Source: Cyrtodaria siliqua (Eukaryota > Mollusca > Bivalvia > Adapedonta > Hiatellidae). Taken from it: 64,000 nt of DNA. The notes beneath the pieces are model-generated. The model saw only the letters and a program-made list of their open reading frames with translations. It was not told the DNA's origin and did no database searches. The stretch is taken from assembly GCA_037043455.1 (NCBI GenBank), contig JAWPHD010001430.1, forward strand, positions 248,001 to 312,000. The letters are read 5' to 3'. A program made the translations under genes and the position numbers. Of this stretch, positions 12,841 through 24,369 are shown in pieces. The number at the start of each line of letters is the position of its first letter. The stretch's first letter is position 1.

Positions 12841-13576
12841 AGACTCTACTCAGCACAAACTTCATAGTATTCCCACGCATCCATATTAAGGAAATGATAC
12901 TTATTCTGACTGGACACCAAATTGTGGCAGTATTAATCACCTTCAAATAATTTGCATTAAATTTGTTCTAATTAGTTAATTTATATGAAAATACAGAATC
13001 AGTTGCATACAGAAACCTTTTTTCAGGATACACACATATTCAAACAGGTCTCCAAGCTTGTATATTAATCACCTTTAGTGATAGCTCTAGTTATTATAGT
13101 AGTGCATTGATAAAGGAAAACATTGACAAAGGAAAACCATCTTACCTATGAAATTGTGCAGGCTTCTTTGGTTTTCAATTACAAAAGTTGAAGGTTAATT
13201 ATTGTAGTCACGCATCTCATCTCATCTCGAACCAAACCAAAGTTCTCCGATTTTATCATTTTTATCAAAACAACTGATTAATGTTACGATAAACGATGTT
13301 TGTTACAAAAAAACACTTCAAATCCCACCTGTCCGATTTCAATGGATAACAATTATTATTGAAAGTCTGATAATCTACTTCGGAACTGGAACAAAACAGC
13401 ATCTTTTTTAATTACGTACAGAATTGCAGCCGTTCAGTAATGTTTTTGAGAAGTTTCATCATAATTATGATCAAACGTGACTTCCATTTATTTCAACTTG
13501 TTTTAATCTCAGTATCTTTGAGCTGAAGTAGAACATGGCAAGACATTTAATATTTTAGGTGGAATTTGTTTTTCAG
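12841..13576. other. Upstream intron of STAC-like gene, no feature seen
   Basis: AT-rich, apparently low-copy sequence lies directly before the first recognisable STAC-like exon. I looked for a cysteine-rich C1 exon here and upstream and did not find one. The 5' part of the gene is probably outside the window or hidden among the repeats. Confidence 0.4.
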
Positions 13577-13662
13577 AAATCGCAAAGGAAAGCAGAGAAG
13601 ACAAATTTACATGTGGCACTCTACAATTTTAAAGCTAAGGAAAAAGATGATATGGACCTAAG
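13577..13662 (+). CDS. STAC: STAC-like gene, exon encoding the start of the SH3 domain
   Basis: The exon lies between acceptor TTTTTCAG and donor GTATTG. It reads a basic stretch, then VALYNFKAKEKDDMDL, the classic first strand and RT-loop of an SH3 domain (ALYDY-type motif followed by acidic residues). It ends in phase 2, and the split codon is completed by the exon at 19024. STAC proteins have a C1 domain, an SH3 domain and a C-terminal SH3-like domain, and act as adaptors of voltage-gated calcium channels. This exon is the junction between linker and SH3. The C1-coding exons were not found. Assignment to STAC rather than another SH3 protein rests mainly on the two following exons. Confidence 0.8.
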
Positions 13663-15410
13663 GTATTGATTTCTTATCCTGTCTGCAACAAATAAGTTGC
13701 CTATTTAATTTGAATACAGCCGAAAAGGTTATGTAATATTGTCGACTATTTCTTACCATTATTAGCTCACTCTTCATCATACATTACATAATTGTTCAGC
13801 CTGCTGGTGTTAACTTTGCCTAAGAAACCACTTGGTAAATTTTGCCATAAAGGATCCTTATATTAATGGCTTTCAAGTTGTGAAAATTAGGTCAATGCAA
13901 CATTCAAGATGACTGCCATTACTATAAATGGTCGAAACTGAACAAAGTTTTGATTTTGACAGCTTATGGGATGGTAAGTTGTCCGTTGTTGTCCATCCGT
14001 CCTTTAACGTTTTCCTCGTTAAGACGATAGGGCCTCCATTTTTCATCCAATCGTTACCAAGATTTACCAGATTGTTAATATCAATGAAGGCTCAAACAAG
14101 TTTGAAAACCAGCCAGGACCGCGCATTGTTATGATTTACAGTTGTCGTAAAAAATAGGTAGCAGTCGTGAGCAAGCGCTGGGACTCGGCTTTGTAGATTT
14201 ACATTCATACTGGAAACCAGTTATGTCTGTGAAAAGCGTTTTGCCACAAAAACTTTGCGTTTTCGAAGTGAAAACAACTTTGGATAGGAGATTTAACAAA
14301 CTTTATTGTTTTATTTGTTATGTTTTATTACTAAGTTGACAATTATGTCTATTTGTTTTTGTCAAAAGTAGGAAGTCCACGGGACTACTCAGCTTGGAGG
14401 TCTAGGTAGTCCAAGGCAAATTCTGGTGGTCTCGGACTACCGGACTTACCGTTAGTTTCGAACTCTGAGTAATACCCGAGTTACAACCCTTGATTTTCTA
14501 TATCCATCCCTAGTGACTGTCATTCCTAAATTCCTGCCTCCGCCCACTGACCCCGCGGGGTAATCTGGTAAAAAATCACCAAAAAATGCATATCTGGTCC
14601 AAGAGTGAAAGGATATGATTCTAATTTTGTATGGCCATTTAGGTATTTGAAGCACAACATATTTTTTTGTTTCCGTTTTTTCCCGTTTTTTCCCGTTTGC
14701 TCAGTCACCGAATACCGTTTAGGCATTTTGCTGCATTTTTGCATTCTGACTGGCCAAACGAAATATTAGCAATAGCTAAACTTAAAAACACAAAAACTCT
14801 CAAGGAGTCTAACCAGTTTTCAGCAGAAAAAACTTGTATTCCATTTCAAACTAGTAAAATGGTTCTATAGCTGTATATATATTATTTCTGCCTTTTTTGT
14901 ACAATTAATTATATATAAATCTGTTTCTATATCATAATGTGTTGTATATTTTACATAAAATTCTGTATACAGTCTAATGCCATTAAGATGCGGGAAATAC
15001 AGACTTCGTTAAATTCAGTGAAATAACAGGTCGTATTTTAAACATTATTTTCAGAGTAATCATTATTTATACACACAAAATCGCTGGCACACAGACGTTT
15101 GTATAAAGAGTACATGCATGCACATACAGTTTAAAGAAACATTTATTTTATTATAATGACAATACCATATCAGAATATTTGTTAAAAATAGTACTTCAAT
15201 AGTACTTCGCAAAATTAAATTGTTCTCCTCTACTGTCCTTTGGAGAGGAAGTAATGAACAGTTTCTTTAGTTTTTTTGAAACTGTAATACATGGTTCTCA
15301 TCTTTTTGCTAAAGTATAGTAATAGTATTTCAATTCATAATTTTGCTAGAGCATCATCAAAAAAACTGACCAATCAGTGATCAGATATAAGACATAACTA
15401 ATACATTCTG

Positions 15411-15636
15411 GTAGGTGATAAACTCGGTCTTTATCCTTGATGTTCAACCAAGTTTACTGTTAAAATTAAGGTATCTACAGTGTGATTCTTTTAAAACCCT
15501 GCCTATTTCATGCACATTCATGCAAAACGATTCAATATATGTATATTTTAAAATCAAAATCTTGAAAATTATCATCTTTTTACTCTGCCAAAGACTTTTG
15601 ATAAAAACCGAGTAATACAAATTTTATCACCTACTG
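15411..15636. mobile_element. MITE-like element with ~13-bp terminal inverted repeats
   Basis: The left end GTAGGTGATAAACTCGGT and the right end ACCGAG...TTTATCACCTAC are inverted. The matching cores are GTAGGTGATAAA and TTTATCACCTAC, with a second matching pair (CTCGGT/ACCGAG) inside. The element is about 225 bp with no ORF, and no clear target-site duplication was seen. It lies in the STAC-like intron. Confidence 0.55.
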
Positions 15637-17348
15637 AAAATAAAATCAAATCTCAACATCTCCGTAATGGAAAATTATGAATAGAATAGGGACCCACCGC
15701 TTTATCAGTTTATTTTTAGACGCGATTCAGAATGAGGCGCAACCCAGTTATTAATAATTACTGGTTCTCGAAGATAATCTGCACATTAATAGCACAGGGT
15801 TGTCAGTACATGCAGTTTCTGGGATAGTAGACTTCAGTTCAGAACAAGAGTAACACACTGTTTAAATTGTTTAATTTTTAAAAATTTCGAAGTAATTGAT
15901 AAAGTACAAAACAAACTGAAACATATTCACAAATGTGTTAATAGCTTGTGTTAATTCAATATTCTCACCATTATTTGTTTTAAGAATTTTTCTGCAGATC
16001 AAATGTTTGGTTTACACATTGTTTTAAGAATTAATTTGCAAATCAAATTTATGCACATATTAACACAATGAATAAATAAATTACATTAAATGGCATAACT
16101 TACAAACATTTTGGACTAATTACTATAAACAATATATCGGGATTTGTATCGCGATACGATGTATCCGTAAACCATTATATAGTGATAAAAAAAACACTGA
16201 CATTACTCAATTATGGTCTTTATATATTGTTTTTATGTTTTCTTACCATGTAGTTATTGTATTCATTATTTTATTTAGATTAGACAGTTGAAAGTAATCA
16301 GATTTGCATATTTTATACTATTTAAAGGGTCAGTTTAAAGGGTCAGCTAAAATATAAACAAAAACACTCCGTTTATAGAAATACCAACAAGTTTTCAAAT
16401 CTCAACTTTTGAAAACTTATAAAATCGCGGAAACGACCTTGTATTATAAGTTAGGAAATTTTGTTAATTGAACAACATTGTGTCTGGTGTGCCCCGATTT
16501 TATTTCCGTACAATACAATGGAAATACGCCATCATAAGTTCAATAAGTATATGAAACTTATGTATATTATACTCTTATACTTAATATCTAGGCGGCACCT
16601 ATAGATTCACTTCTATGTCTATTATTTTGAAACAAAAATGTTCATGTTCAAATGTTCTGGCGGGCCTGTGATGCTTTGTAACACAGTTTTCTTGTAAATT
16701 ACTATAACAGGGGTTTTTGCGAACCTAGAATGTATCATTTAATCTAGAATCTAGGGTAATAAAAAAAGAAATGAATGAATATTACTAAGGTGTTGTTTTC
16801 TGATGTGTGATTTATTTTATATGTTTTATGTGCTGCATTCTCCTGGGTTAGCTGTGCATGCATAACTAACACCAGTTAGCTATGCAATAACTCCAGTGTT
16901 AGCTATGCAAGGAGAGAACTGTAACTAATGTTGTAAGTTCAATCCATTTGCATATGTTTCTATGAATATTGTGATGTTGAATTAATGTATTGCAACATAT
17001 CTGCAATAAAATATTATTAAATTAAGCACCTGATTTAGCTATGCATGCACAAACACAAACTACAGACATAAATGGAATCATTTCTATATATTATACATGT
17101 ACCTAGTATGGCAAGCCGTTTTCACATTTAATCACTATTTAGCGATATCGCTAATTCAGTTACTGATATCAAAAATTCATTTTTAAAATTAGCAATATCG
17201 CTAATTCAATTCTTGATATGGCTAAATACCATATATAACTAAGGTGGTGATCATTTGTGCAAAATATTAATAAAATCAGATGAGGCATTACCAAAGTTAT
17301 GGAACCGAACTGACGGACAGAAGGACAGCGTACATTTGTAAAATATTA

Positions 17349-17980
17349 GGAAGTGTCTCCACGTCCGGCTGCCGGACGAGGAGACAAATAGTATTCCCGG
17401 GTCCGTACGTGGAGTCAAACCTAAGTCTCCTCGTCCAGTTCATTCTTAAGAGCAGCTACTGATCTATAATGTTATATTTGTAACGCGTTTTAGCTAGTTT
17501 AATGTGCGTTTTCTCGGCTTTTTCAAGGGATTTGAAGGTTGGGGCTAAAGTAAAGTCGGGACAATTTTAAAAATAGTTAAAATATAGGGTATGTGTGCGG
17601 TATATGTCCAATAACTCTTAAACGGGTTGATACTTTTTCTTGTAAATGGTTTATTTCTGATATAAAATAGGGTTTTATATGCGTACTATACATGGAAACT
17701 GTGTTTTTCTTCTTTTCCTCCACTTGCATGAACAAAATCACATCTTTCAAGAATATTGTTTATGATATTCGATGCTATCAATTATGTGATATATTTAATG
17801 TTTTTTAAACCTTTGAAATTATACAATATATACACCTTAATCCGTTTAGTAGCGTTTACGCATATATGATCCCAAGTAATCAGTTATACTAGTCTTTATT
17901 TATAGAGGTGTTCTACTCTGTGTAGAAATATAAAGGATGAGGAGGGAGGGATGTACAGGCCCGGACGAGGAGACACTTCC
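17349..17980. mobile_element. Non-autonomous DNA transposon with 9-bp target duplication
   Basis: The termini GGAAGTGTCTCCACGTCCGG (17349-17368) and CCGGACGAGGAGACACTTCC (17961-17980) are inverted with one mismatch in about 20 bp. Both are flanked by the identical 9-mer AAAATATTA (17340-17348 and 17981-17989). The interior holds further copies of the GACGAGGAGAC motif in both orientations and has no ORF. A 9-bp duplication is typical of Mutator-like elements, but the TIRs are short for that group, so the superfamily is undecided. Confidence 0.8.
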
Positions 17981-19023
17981 AAAATATTAATGTCACGTAC
18001 CTTAGTAACTGGCTGCGTTGTTTCGTCGCACACTTGGCAGAGTTGGCCTAATGGGATATTTATATTGTTTTAAGTTGATTCGTCAACTGTAGATCTTATC
18101 CTGTCTAAATTCTGTACCGAAGATTCAATAAGTCGAATAGCTTTGTCCCTCCTGTCTCTATCGCTACCTTCAACTGTTAACAACCTCTCAATTTCTAACA
18201 AGTTGCGGTCTATCCTTTATAAAACTGCGGACATTTTGGAATGTTGAATTTTGGGATTGAAAAGCTAAAAGTTCTATGTGATTCTTTGATATCGAAAATT
18301 GAATTACCAATATCACAAATTCGTTCAATTCTGGATATTGCTAATTCAATTATTGATATCTCTAATACAAATATTGATATCAGTATTAGTCACATAACAT
18401 ATCATACACAACAAGTTTAATAGGAAAGAATTATTTTTTAGTACAACAAAGACACCAAACAATACCTTAGTTATATTATTCATTTCTTTTTTATTACCCT
18501 AGATTCTAGATTAAATGATTGATTCTGTGTTCACATAAAACCCTGCTCTATGTAAATTCTAACATATTTGAAGCAAAGTGATAAATACGTCCGCTGACTA
18601 GGGAGCATACTTCTCCTCCCATTGGATTTAGCAAACATAATCACAATTAAGTATATACACAAAAATAATAAAGCATGTAATTGGCATGTAATGACAGTTT
18701 GGCAGAAGTGGATCACATTGACAAATTGCAGTAATCTTGCACGTTTCCATTTGTCACCAAGTAGTATGTACCGGTAAGTGGTATGCAACTTTACACACAT
18801 AAAATATTGAAAAAAGTATGATGTTTGCCAGTTGCAATGTGATATTATTGTATTTGTCACAAAGAAAAAGAAATGAGCAAAATTTACACACGTGGAATAT
18901 TGTAGAAAATACAATTAAGGCTTTGTTTGACCTTACTATGGAAAAACATCCTGATTTGTGATTTTCCCTTTTATCTTTGGAAATGAAACATTACAATATG
19001 AAAATAATACATTTCTTTTGCAG

Positions 19024-19075
19024 ATCTGGATGGAGGGTTAGCGTAACAGATAGTTCAAAAAAAGATTGGTGGAAG
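19024..19075 (+). CDS. STAC: STAC-like gene, central SH3 exon
   Basis: A 52-nt exon lies between acceptor TTTGCAG and donor GTAAGA. It completes the split arginine codon and reads SGWRVSVTDSSKKDWWK, the n-Src loop and the double tryptophan that forms the SH3 ligand pocket. It ends in phase 0. Its length and phase fit the neighbouring exons exactly, which is strong support for a real spliced gene. Confidence 0.85.
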
Positions 19076-19331
19076 GTAAGACAGAGTAATTCTGTTTCAC
19101 GTGTTATTGAGTCAACAATTTTCAAACATCCTATGTGTGTTTCTAAAGTTTTATTTTCTTCTTTTTCCTATCTTCATATTTTAATATTTTACTAAGGCTT
19201 AATGCCATTTTGCTTGGTATTTCTGGCAAAAAGTAAGGGGTTCGAATCCGCAACACTTTCTTCATTGTCCAATTTCAAATAGTTTGTTTTATGTATTCTA
19301 ATAACCTTTAGCATTTCTGTTGTCTCTTCAG

Positions 19332-19469
19332 GGTAAAAGTCATGGTAAATCTGGATACTTCCCTGCAACATACGTCATACCCATATCACAAGAGCAAAGG
19401 GTCTTCCAGGTTCTACAGCCCCTTAACTTATCAGATGGCAACTATGCTATCAAGTTTCATAAAGATCAG
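19332..19469 (+). CDS. STAC: STAC-like gene, end of SH3 and start of C-terminal SH3-like domain
   Basis: A 138-nt, phase-0 exon lies between CTCTTCAG and GTGAGT. It begins GKSHGKSGYFPATYV, the distal loop and the ALYDY-opposed Pro/Tyr face that closes the SH3 domain. It continues with the connecting segment QRVFQVLQPLNLSDGNYAIK into the second SH3-like fold. SH3 closely followed by this second domain is the arrangement of the STAC family C-terminus. The reading frame stays open beyond the donor for about 150 codons because of a 75-bp intronic repeat, so intron retention would add a repetitive tail. Confidence 0.85.
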
Positions 19470-19533
19470 GTGAGTTTTGCATACCATTCTTGGGATCATG
19501 CACGTGGTACTTACTTTAATGTGTTATGTATCT

Positions 19534-20760
19534 GTGAATATTGTTTCAAGCTGAACGACACATATTGCAAGGGCGAAAATGCGTACTTTAGTAATTCGTT
19601 GTATAACAGTGAATATTGTTTCAAGCTGAACGACACATATTGCAAGGGGGAAAATGCGTACTTTAGTAATTTGTTGTATAACAGTGAATATTGTTTCAAG
19701 TTGAACGACACATATTGCAAGGGGGAAAATGCGTACTTTAGTAATTTGTTGTATAACAGTGAATATTGTTTCAAGCTGAACGACACATATTGCAAGGGGG
19801 AAAATGCGTACTTTAGTAATTTGTTGTATAACAGTGAATATTGTTTCAAGCTGAACGACACATATTGCAAGGGGGATATGCATACTTTAGTAATTTGTTG
19901 TATAACAGTGAATATTGTTTCAAGTTGAATGACACATATTGCAAGGGGGCAAAGCTTTGTTGTTTAACAGTGAATATTGTTTCAAGTTGAACGACACATA
20001 TTGCAAGAGGGCAAAGCTTTGTTGTTTAACAGTGAATATTGTTTCAAGTTGAACGACACATATTGCAAGGGGGCAAAGCTTTGTTGTTTAACAGTGAATA
20101 TTGTTTCAAGTTGAACGACACATATTGCAAGAGGGCAAAGCTTTGTTGTTTAACAGTGAATATTGTTTCAAGTTGAACGACACATATTGCAAGGGGGCAA
20201 AGCTTTGTTGTTTAACAGTGAATATTGTTTCAAGTTGAACGACACATATTGCAAGAGGGCAAAGCTTTGTTGTTTAACAGTGAATATTGTTTCAATTTGA
20301 ACGACACTTATTGCAAGGGGGCAAAGCTTTGTTGTTTAACAGTGAATATTGTTTCAAGTTGAACGATACATATTGCAAGGGGGCAAAGCTTTGTTGTTTA
20401 ACCGTGAATATTGTTTCAAGTTGAACGACACATATTGCAAGGGGGCAAGTCTTTGTTGTTTAACCGTGAATATTGTTTCAAGTTGAACAACACATATTGC
20501 AAGGGGCAAAGCTTTGTTGTTTAACAGTGAATATTGTTTCAAGTTGAACGACACATATTGCAAGGGAGTAAAGCTTTGTTGTTTAACAGTGAATATTGTT
20601 TCAAGTTGAACGACACATATTGCAAGGGGGCAAAGCTTTGTTGTTTAACAGTGAATATTGTTTCTTCAAGTTGAACGGCACATATTGCAAGGGGGCAAAG
20701 CCGTACTTTAGTAATGTGTTATATTACTGTGAATATTGTTTCAAGTTCAACGACACAGGC
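19534..20760. repeat. 75/62-bp minisatellite in STAC-like intron
   Basis: Five units of 75 bp (starting GTGAATATTGTTTCAAGCTG at 19534, 19609, 19684 and so on) are followed from about 19910 by about 13 units of 62 bp. All share GTGAATATTGTTTCAAGTTG, AACGACACATATTGCAAGGG and differ by a spacer: AAAATGCGTACTTTAGTAAT in long units, GCAAAGCTTTGTTGTTTAAC in short ones. The last unit returns to the long form. The array is followed at 20832-20851 by AGGCCCTCATGAGCCT plus CTTG, the right end of a Helentron-like element. Confidence 0.92.
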
Positions 20761-20851
20761 TGTCAGGCATTTCACTTGCTTGAAATCCACTCATATTAGA
20801 TATTAGAGCTATGGTAGCCAGAGCGTTCACAGGCCCTCATGAGCCTCTTGT
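20761..20851 (+). mobile_element. Right end of a Helentron-like element after the minisatellite
   Basis: TAGCCAGAGCGTTCACAGGC is followed by CCTCATGAGCCTCTTG and a T-run. The sub-terminal repeat, palindrome (20832-20847) and CTTG end match 11339-11358, 48347-48366 and others. This suggests that the 75/62-bp array is the internal tandem block of such an element. Confidence 0.65.
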
Positions 20852-21045
20852 TTAATGCATGCAAGAATTCAATTTCTTTCACAGTTATAATGCATGCTAA
20901 AAATAACTTCCTTCACTATATAGTCTAATAAAATATATAAAATAGAAAAATAATTTTACTACAGAAAAACCCACATTTCTTCTCATTTATTTAAAAAAAG
21001 AAAATGGTTTTACTGCATTATAAAAAAGCCTATTTCTACTTTCAG

Positions 21046-21147
21046 ATTGTATTACAAATTGGAGAGGAGATTGATGGAATGATAATGATACGAGCAGCCA
21101 ACAATAGACAGGCCATGTGTCCCCTGATATACCTGCAGGAATTGTGA
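21046..21147 (+). CDS. STAC: STAC-like gene, terminal coding exon
   Basis: After the acceptor CTACTTTCAG a phase-0 exon of 34 codons runs to TGA at 21145-21147. It reads IVLQIGEEIDGMIMIRAANN then a CPLIYLQEL C-terminus. This is the second half of the C-terminal SH3-like domain, ending a few residues after the final strand, as in STAC proteins. The four exons together encode about 125 residues without any frame conflict. The 3' UTR follows in AT-rich sequence; possible AATAAA signals occur at about 22208 and 22508, and which is used cannot be told. Confidence 0.85.
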   Translation: MVLQIGEEIDGMIMIRAANNRQAMCPLIYLQEL

Positions 21148-22655
21148 TATATGTTATATATAGGCACATGTACGCTGTCCCTTTCCCAGCAGCCAAAACT
21201 AGAAAGGCTCTGTGTTCCTTGATAATGCACTGGAATTATGATAAACCTATATATAGACTTATTATGTTTATACATACATATACTGTCATTTATCCCTAAC
21301 TCCTTTTTCAAGCAGCCATCCAAGACCATGATATTTCTACAGAAATGACATATAGGGACGTATTCTGTAGAGTCCTTATAGTTCCTTCCCCCAGCTGCCA
21401 ACACGGCCCCTTGATATAACTTTACAAGGGATGTCACATACTTTTGGGATTGTGTGTGTATATAAAGTGCAGGGTAGCAACCTGTAGAAACAATGTTTGA
21501 GTAATTTGATATATTGTATACACACACGACCTTGACCTCGTGGTTGAGTAATTTGATATTTTCTATGTAGAGGCCATGGTTAAGTAATTTGATATATTGT
21601 ATACACGCACAACCTTGTGGTTGAGTATTGTATATTGACAACCTGAAGAAGCCATGGTTAAGTAATTTAATTTGATAATATTGTATACACACACAACCTT
21701 GTGGTTGAGTAATTTGATATACCGGTATTGTATATTGACACAATTTAACCTGTAGAGGCCATGGTTAAATAATTTGATATATTGTATATGTCACAACCAG
21801 TAAAGGCCATGTTGAGTAATTTGATATATTGTATATAGACACAAATTAAATGATTATGTGACAATCTCATTACTTGCATCAACAACAAAAAAGACATCAC
21901 CATTTTAAAGGTAAAATTAATCAACAGATAAAGTTAAAATAATGATCTGTACATGTCTGCACTGTTTTCTACATGTTAAAGCAGTGATATATAATGAACT
22001 GTACATGTCTGCATATTTTCTACATGTTACAGCAGTTATCTATAATGAATTGTACATGTCTGCACTGTTTTCTACATGTTAAAGCAGTGATGTTGTCTAC
22101 ATGCTAAAGCAATGGTAAAGGGATTGATGCACTATTTTCAAACAACGTTTATTTAAAAGGACTCTGAAAAACTTGAAAAAAATATGAGAATTATCAAAAT
22201 ACCATGAAAAATAAAGGAGATATGACCTATTGAAAATTTGCAAAGAAACATAAATGGAGGTGGCCTTCTTTGAACAACGCGCCGTTTTACCATATATGAA
22301 ATATTGACACTTTTCATTTGCAATGATTTTCTTTGCTTTAAAATATATTAAAAAGGCGCGATGACGTCATTGTTCCAAGATGGCCGCCTCCGTTTATGTT
22401 TCAATATGTCATATCATCTTTATTTTTTCATGCATGTTATTTTGAGCCCTTTTAAACAACCGTTGTTCGAAAATAATGCATCAACCCCTTTAAAGCGGTG
22501 GTATATAATAAACTGCGAATGTCTGCACTGTTTTTTTTACATATTAATGCAGTGCTTTATCAGGGACCACTCTGATGTTCCATTGGCGGCAAATGCAACG
22601 AAAAATGATTTTGGCGATTAAAAAAAAAAGAAAATCATTTGCGCCAGATATTTTA
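21148..22655. repeat. STAC-like 3' flank with short tandem repeats
   Basis: From about 21500 to 21850, GAGTAATTTGATATATTGTA with ACACACACAACCTTGTGG recurs five to six times at irregular spacing. From about 21945 to 22100 a ~58-bp unit (TGTACATGTCTGCACTGTTT, TCTACATGTTAAAGCAGTGA) repeats three times, with another copy at about 22505-22560. The rest is AT-rich with no gene. Confidence 0.7.
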
Positions 22656-22659
22656 ATTA

Positions 22660-22930
22660 TGGGTCTGGCATAGCCCATTGGATAGCATGAGCATGGTAAA
22701 CTTGAAAACAGAGGACCACTGAGTTTTGTTGGTTGTGGATTTCTTGGCCAAGGCGCTTTTCATTAGCCTCGTCTGTCATATATGGACGTAAACCGGGCGG
22801 TTCCGTGTCGATCTTCCAAGCACATTGAAGAACCATAGGGATTTATTCATTAGTAAGAGTAGGGCATGTTCCCGGAGGCCTAGGTATCCTTTCCCTTTTC
22901 TGGGGCAGCTCTAAATAACCTAAACAATGT
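22660..22930 (+). mobile_element. tRNA-derived SINE-like copy
   Basis: Near the start, GGCATAGCCCATTGGATAGCA resembles an RNA polymerase III box A. The body contains GGACGTAAACCGGGCGGTTCC and AGTAAGAGTAGGGCATGTTCC, and it ends CAGCTCTAAATAACC. The same body is found inverted at 45775-46003 and its 3' part at 42766-42860. No ORF is present. The SINE family name is left open. Confidence 0.65.
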
Positions 22931-23167
22931 GTGGATGAGCCATTGAACAACATCCATTTTTTCAAATTTTCGCCAATCTATTTTGCTCCTAATATTCACT
23001 GTAATGGTTTAGACCGATTTACCATATTCTTCCCTCAATCAGAAGTCAACAAACATGTGTAAATAAACAATAAAACAGTTCAGGTTGCACATGGTGTTTG
23101 AATGTTTAGCAGACCGCAAACATATAAAACTTAGCTAATTTCACCGAGTTTTTTATATATAAGGTTT

Positions 23168-23880
23168 CGGGGGGCATATAGTAATCGCAACGTCTGTCTG
23201 TCCGTCCGTCCGCCATTCCGCATTTCGTGTCCGGACTGTACCTTCAAAACCCCTGCATGGATTTTTAATCGACTTTGCACAAGTGATCACTATAACAAGA
23301 CGATGTGTCGCGCACAAAACCCAGGTCCGTACCTCAAAGGTCAAGGTCACACTTGAAGTTCATAGGTCAAAAACAGGTACGCAATTTCGTGTCCAGACCG
23401 TAACGTCACAACCCATGCAGGGATTTTTAAATAACTTGGCACAAGTGATCACCATAACAAGACGATGTGTCGCGCGCAAAACCCAAGTCCGTACCTCAAA
23501 GGTCAAGGTCACACTTGAAGTTCATAGGTCAAAAACAGGTACGCAATTTCGTGTCCGGACCGTAACGTCACAACCCATGCAGGGATTTTTAAATAACTTG
23601 GCACAAGTGATCACCACAACAAGATGATGTGTCGCACACAAAATACAGGTCTGTGGCCCCAAGGTCAAGGTCACACTTAGAGGTCAAAGGTCAAATCGTG
23701 TCCGGTCAATAACTTTTGCTTGCCTGGACAGATTTACAAACAACTTGGCACAAGTGCTCACCACAACCAAACGACGTGTCGCGCACAAAATCCAGGTCCG
23801 TGGCTCCAAGGTCAAGGTCATACTTAGAGGTCAAAGGTCACTTCGGGGGAATTTGTCACTTACAGTGATATTTCTTGTTT
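23168..23880 (+). mobile_element. Repeat element with four ~162-bp modules
   Basis: It begins GGTTTCGGGGGGCATATAGT followed by TCTGTCTGTCCGTCCGTCCG. Four modules of about 162 bp carry AAGTGATCACCATAACAAGA (23281, 23444, 23605, 23752) and AAGGTCAAGGTCACACTT. It ends at GTCACTTACAGTGATATTTCTTGTTT, a small hairpin followed by CTTG and T, comparable with the Helentron-like ends. Confidence 0.65.
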
Positions 23881-24369
23881 ATCCAATTTTCACACACATA
23901 GAACATAATGCAGATAATGCAAGGACTAATTGACAAACACAATGCCTGCATTTTATAGACGAACCAGTTCTGTCAATGCAGTCGTTACCTGGTGTGTTAT
24001 TGTGACCTCAACATTGTCATGTAGGTGTGTCACGTGTTGTTATGCATACCTTTTGGCATTTCTTAAGACATAACATACGTACCACCATTCTCTCAAAATG
24101 AAGTAGAATTCAATATATATTTTTATTAGTATAAATATTTTACAGTAGAAATTCAAGTGGCCACAACTATCAACAACTATAACATTCTCTACATCATATA
24201 CAAAAAATATTAACACAAATGTAATATTTGGGAACATCTGTGTTTGTAATATAAATGCATTTAATTATACGCATTTGTAATTGTTCATGCCATTGGAATG
24301 CTGACTTTCATTTTCCATTGTCATATGAAACATATTTTGGGGCAAATGAATGTACCAGTGATGCTTGAG
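23881..24369. other. Intergenic AT-rich stretch
   Basis: No gene or clear repeat was recognised between the 162-bp element and the following minisatellite. Confidence 0.4.

Larger units (their letters stand above)
13663..19023. other. Large STAC-like intron
   Basis: This is a 5.4-kb AT-rich intron. It holds a short GTTATGGCCC-type module fragment (about 13960-14120), two MITE-like elements (15411-15636, 17349-17980) and GATATC-rich short repeats (about 17130-17240 and 18280-18385). It also has a small GTTAGCTATGCA repeat at about 16845-16910. Open frames in it are short and have AT-driven composition. I see no further exon. Confidence 0.6.

Noticed and set aside
13018..13050. TTTTTTCAG acceptor followed by a short open stretch ending at GTCTCC, considered as a STAC exon
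   Set aside because: It is only about seven codons with no similarity to a STAC linker or C1 domain.
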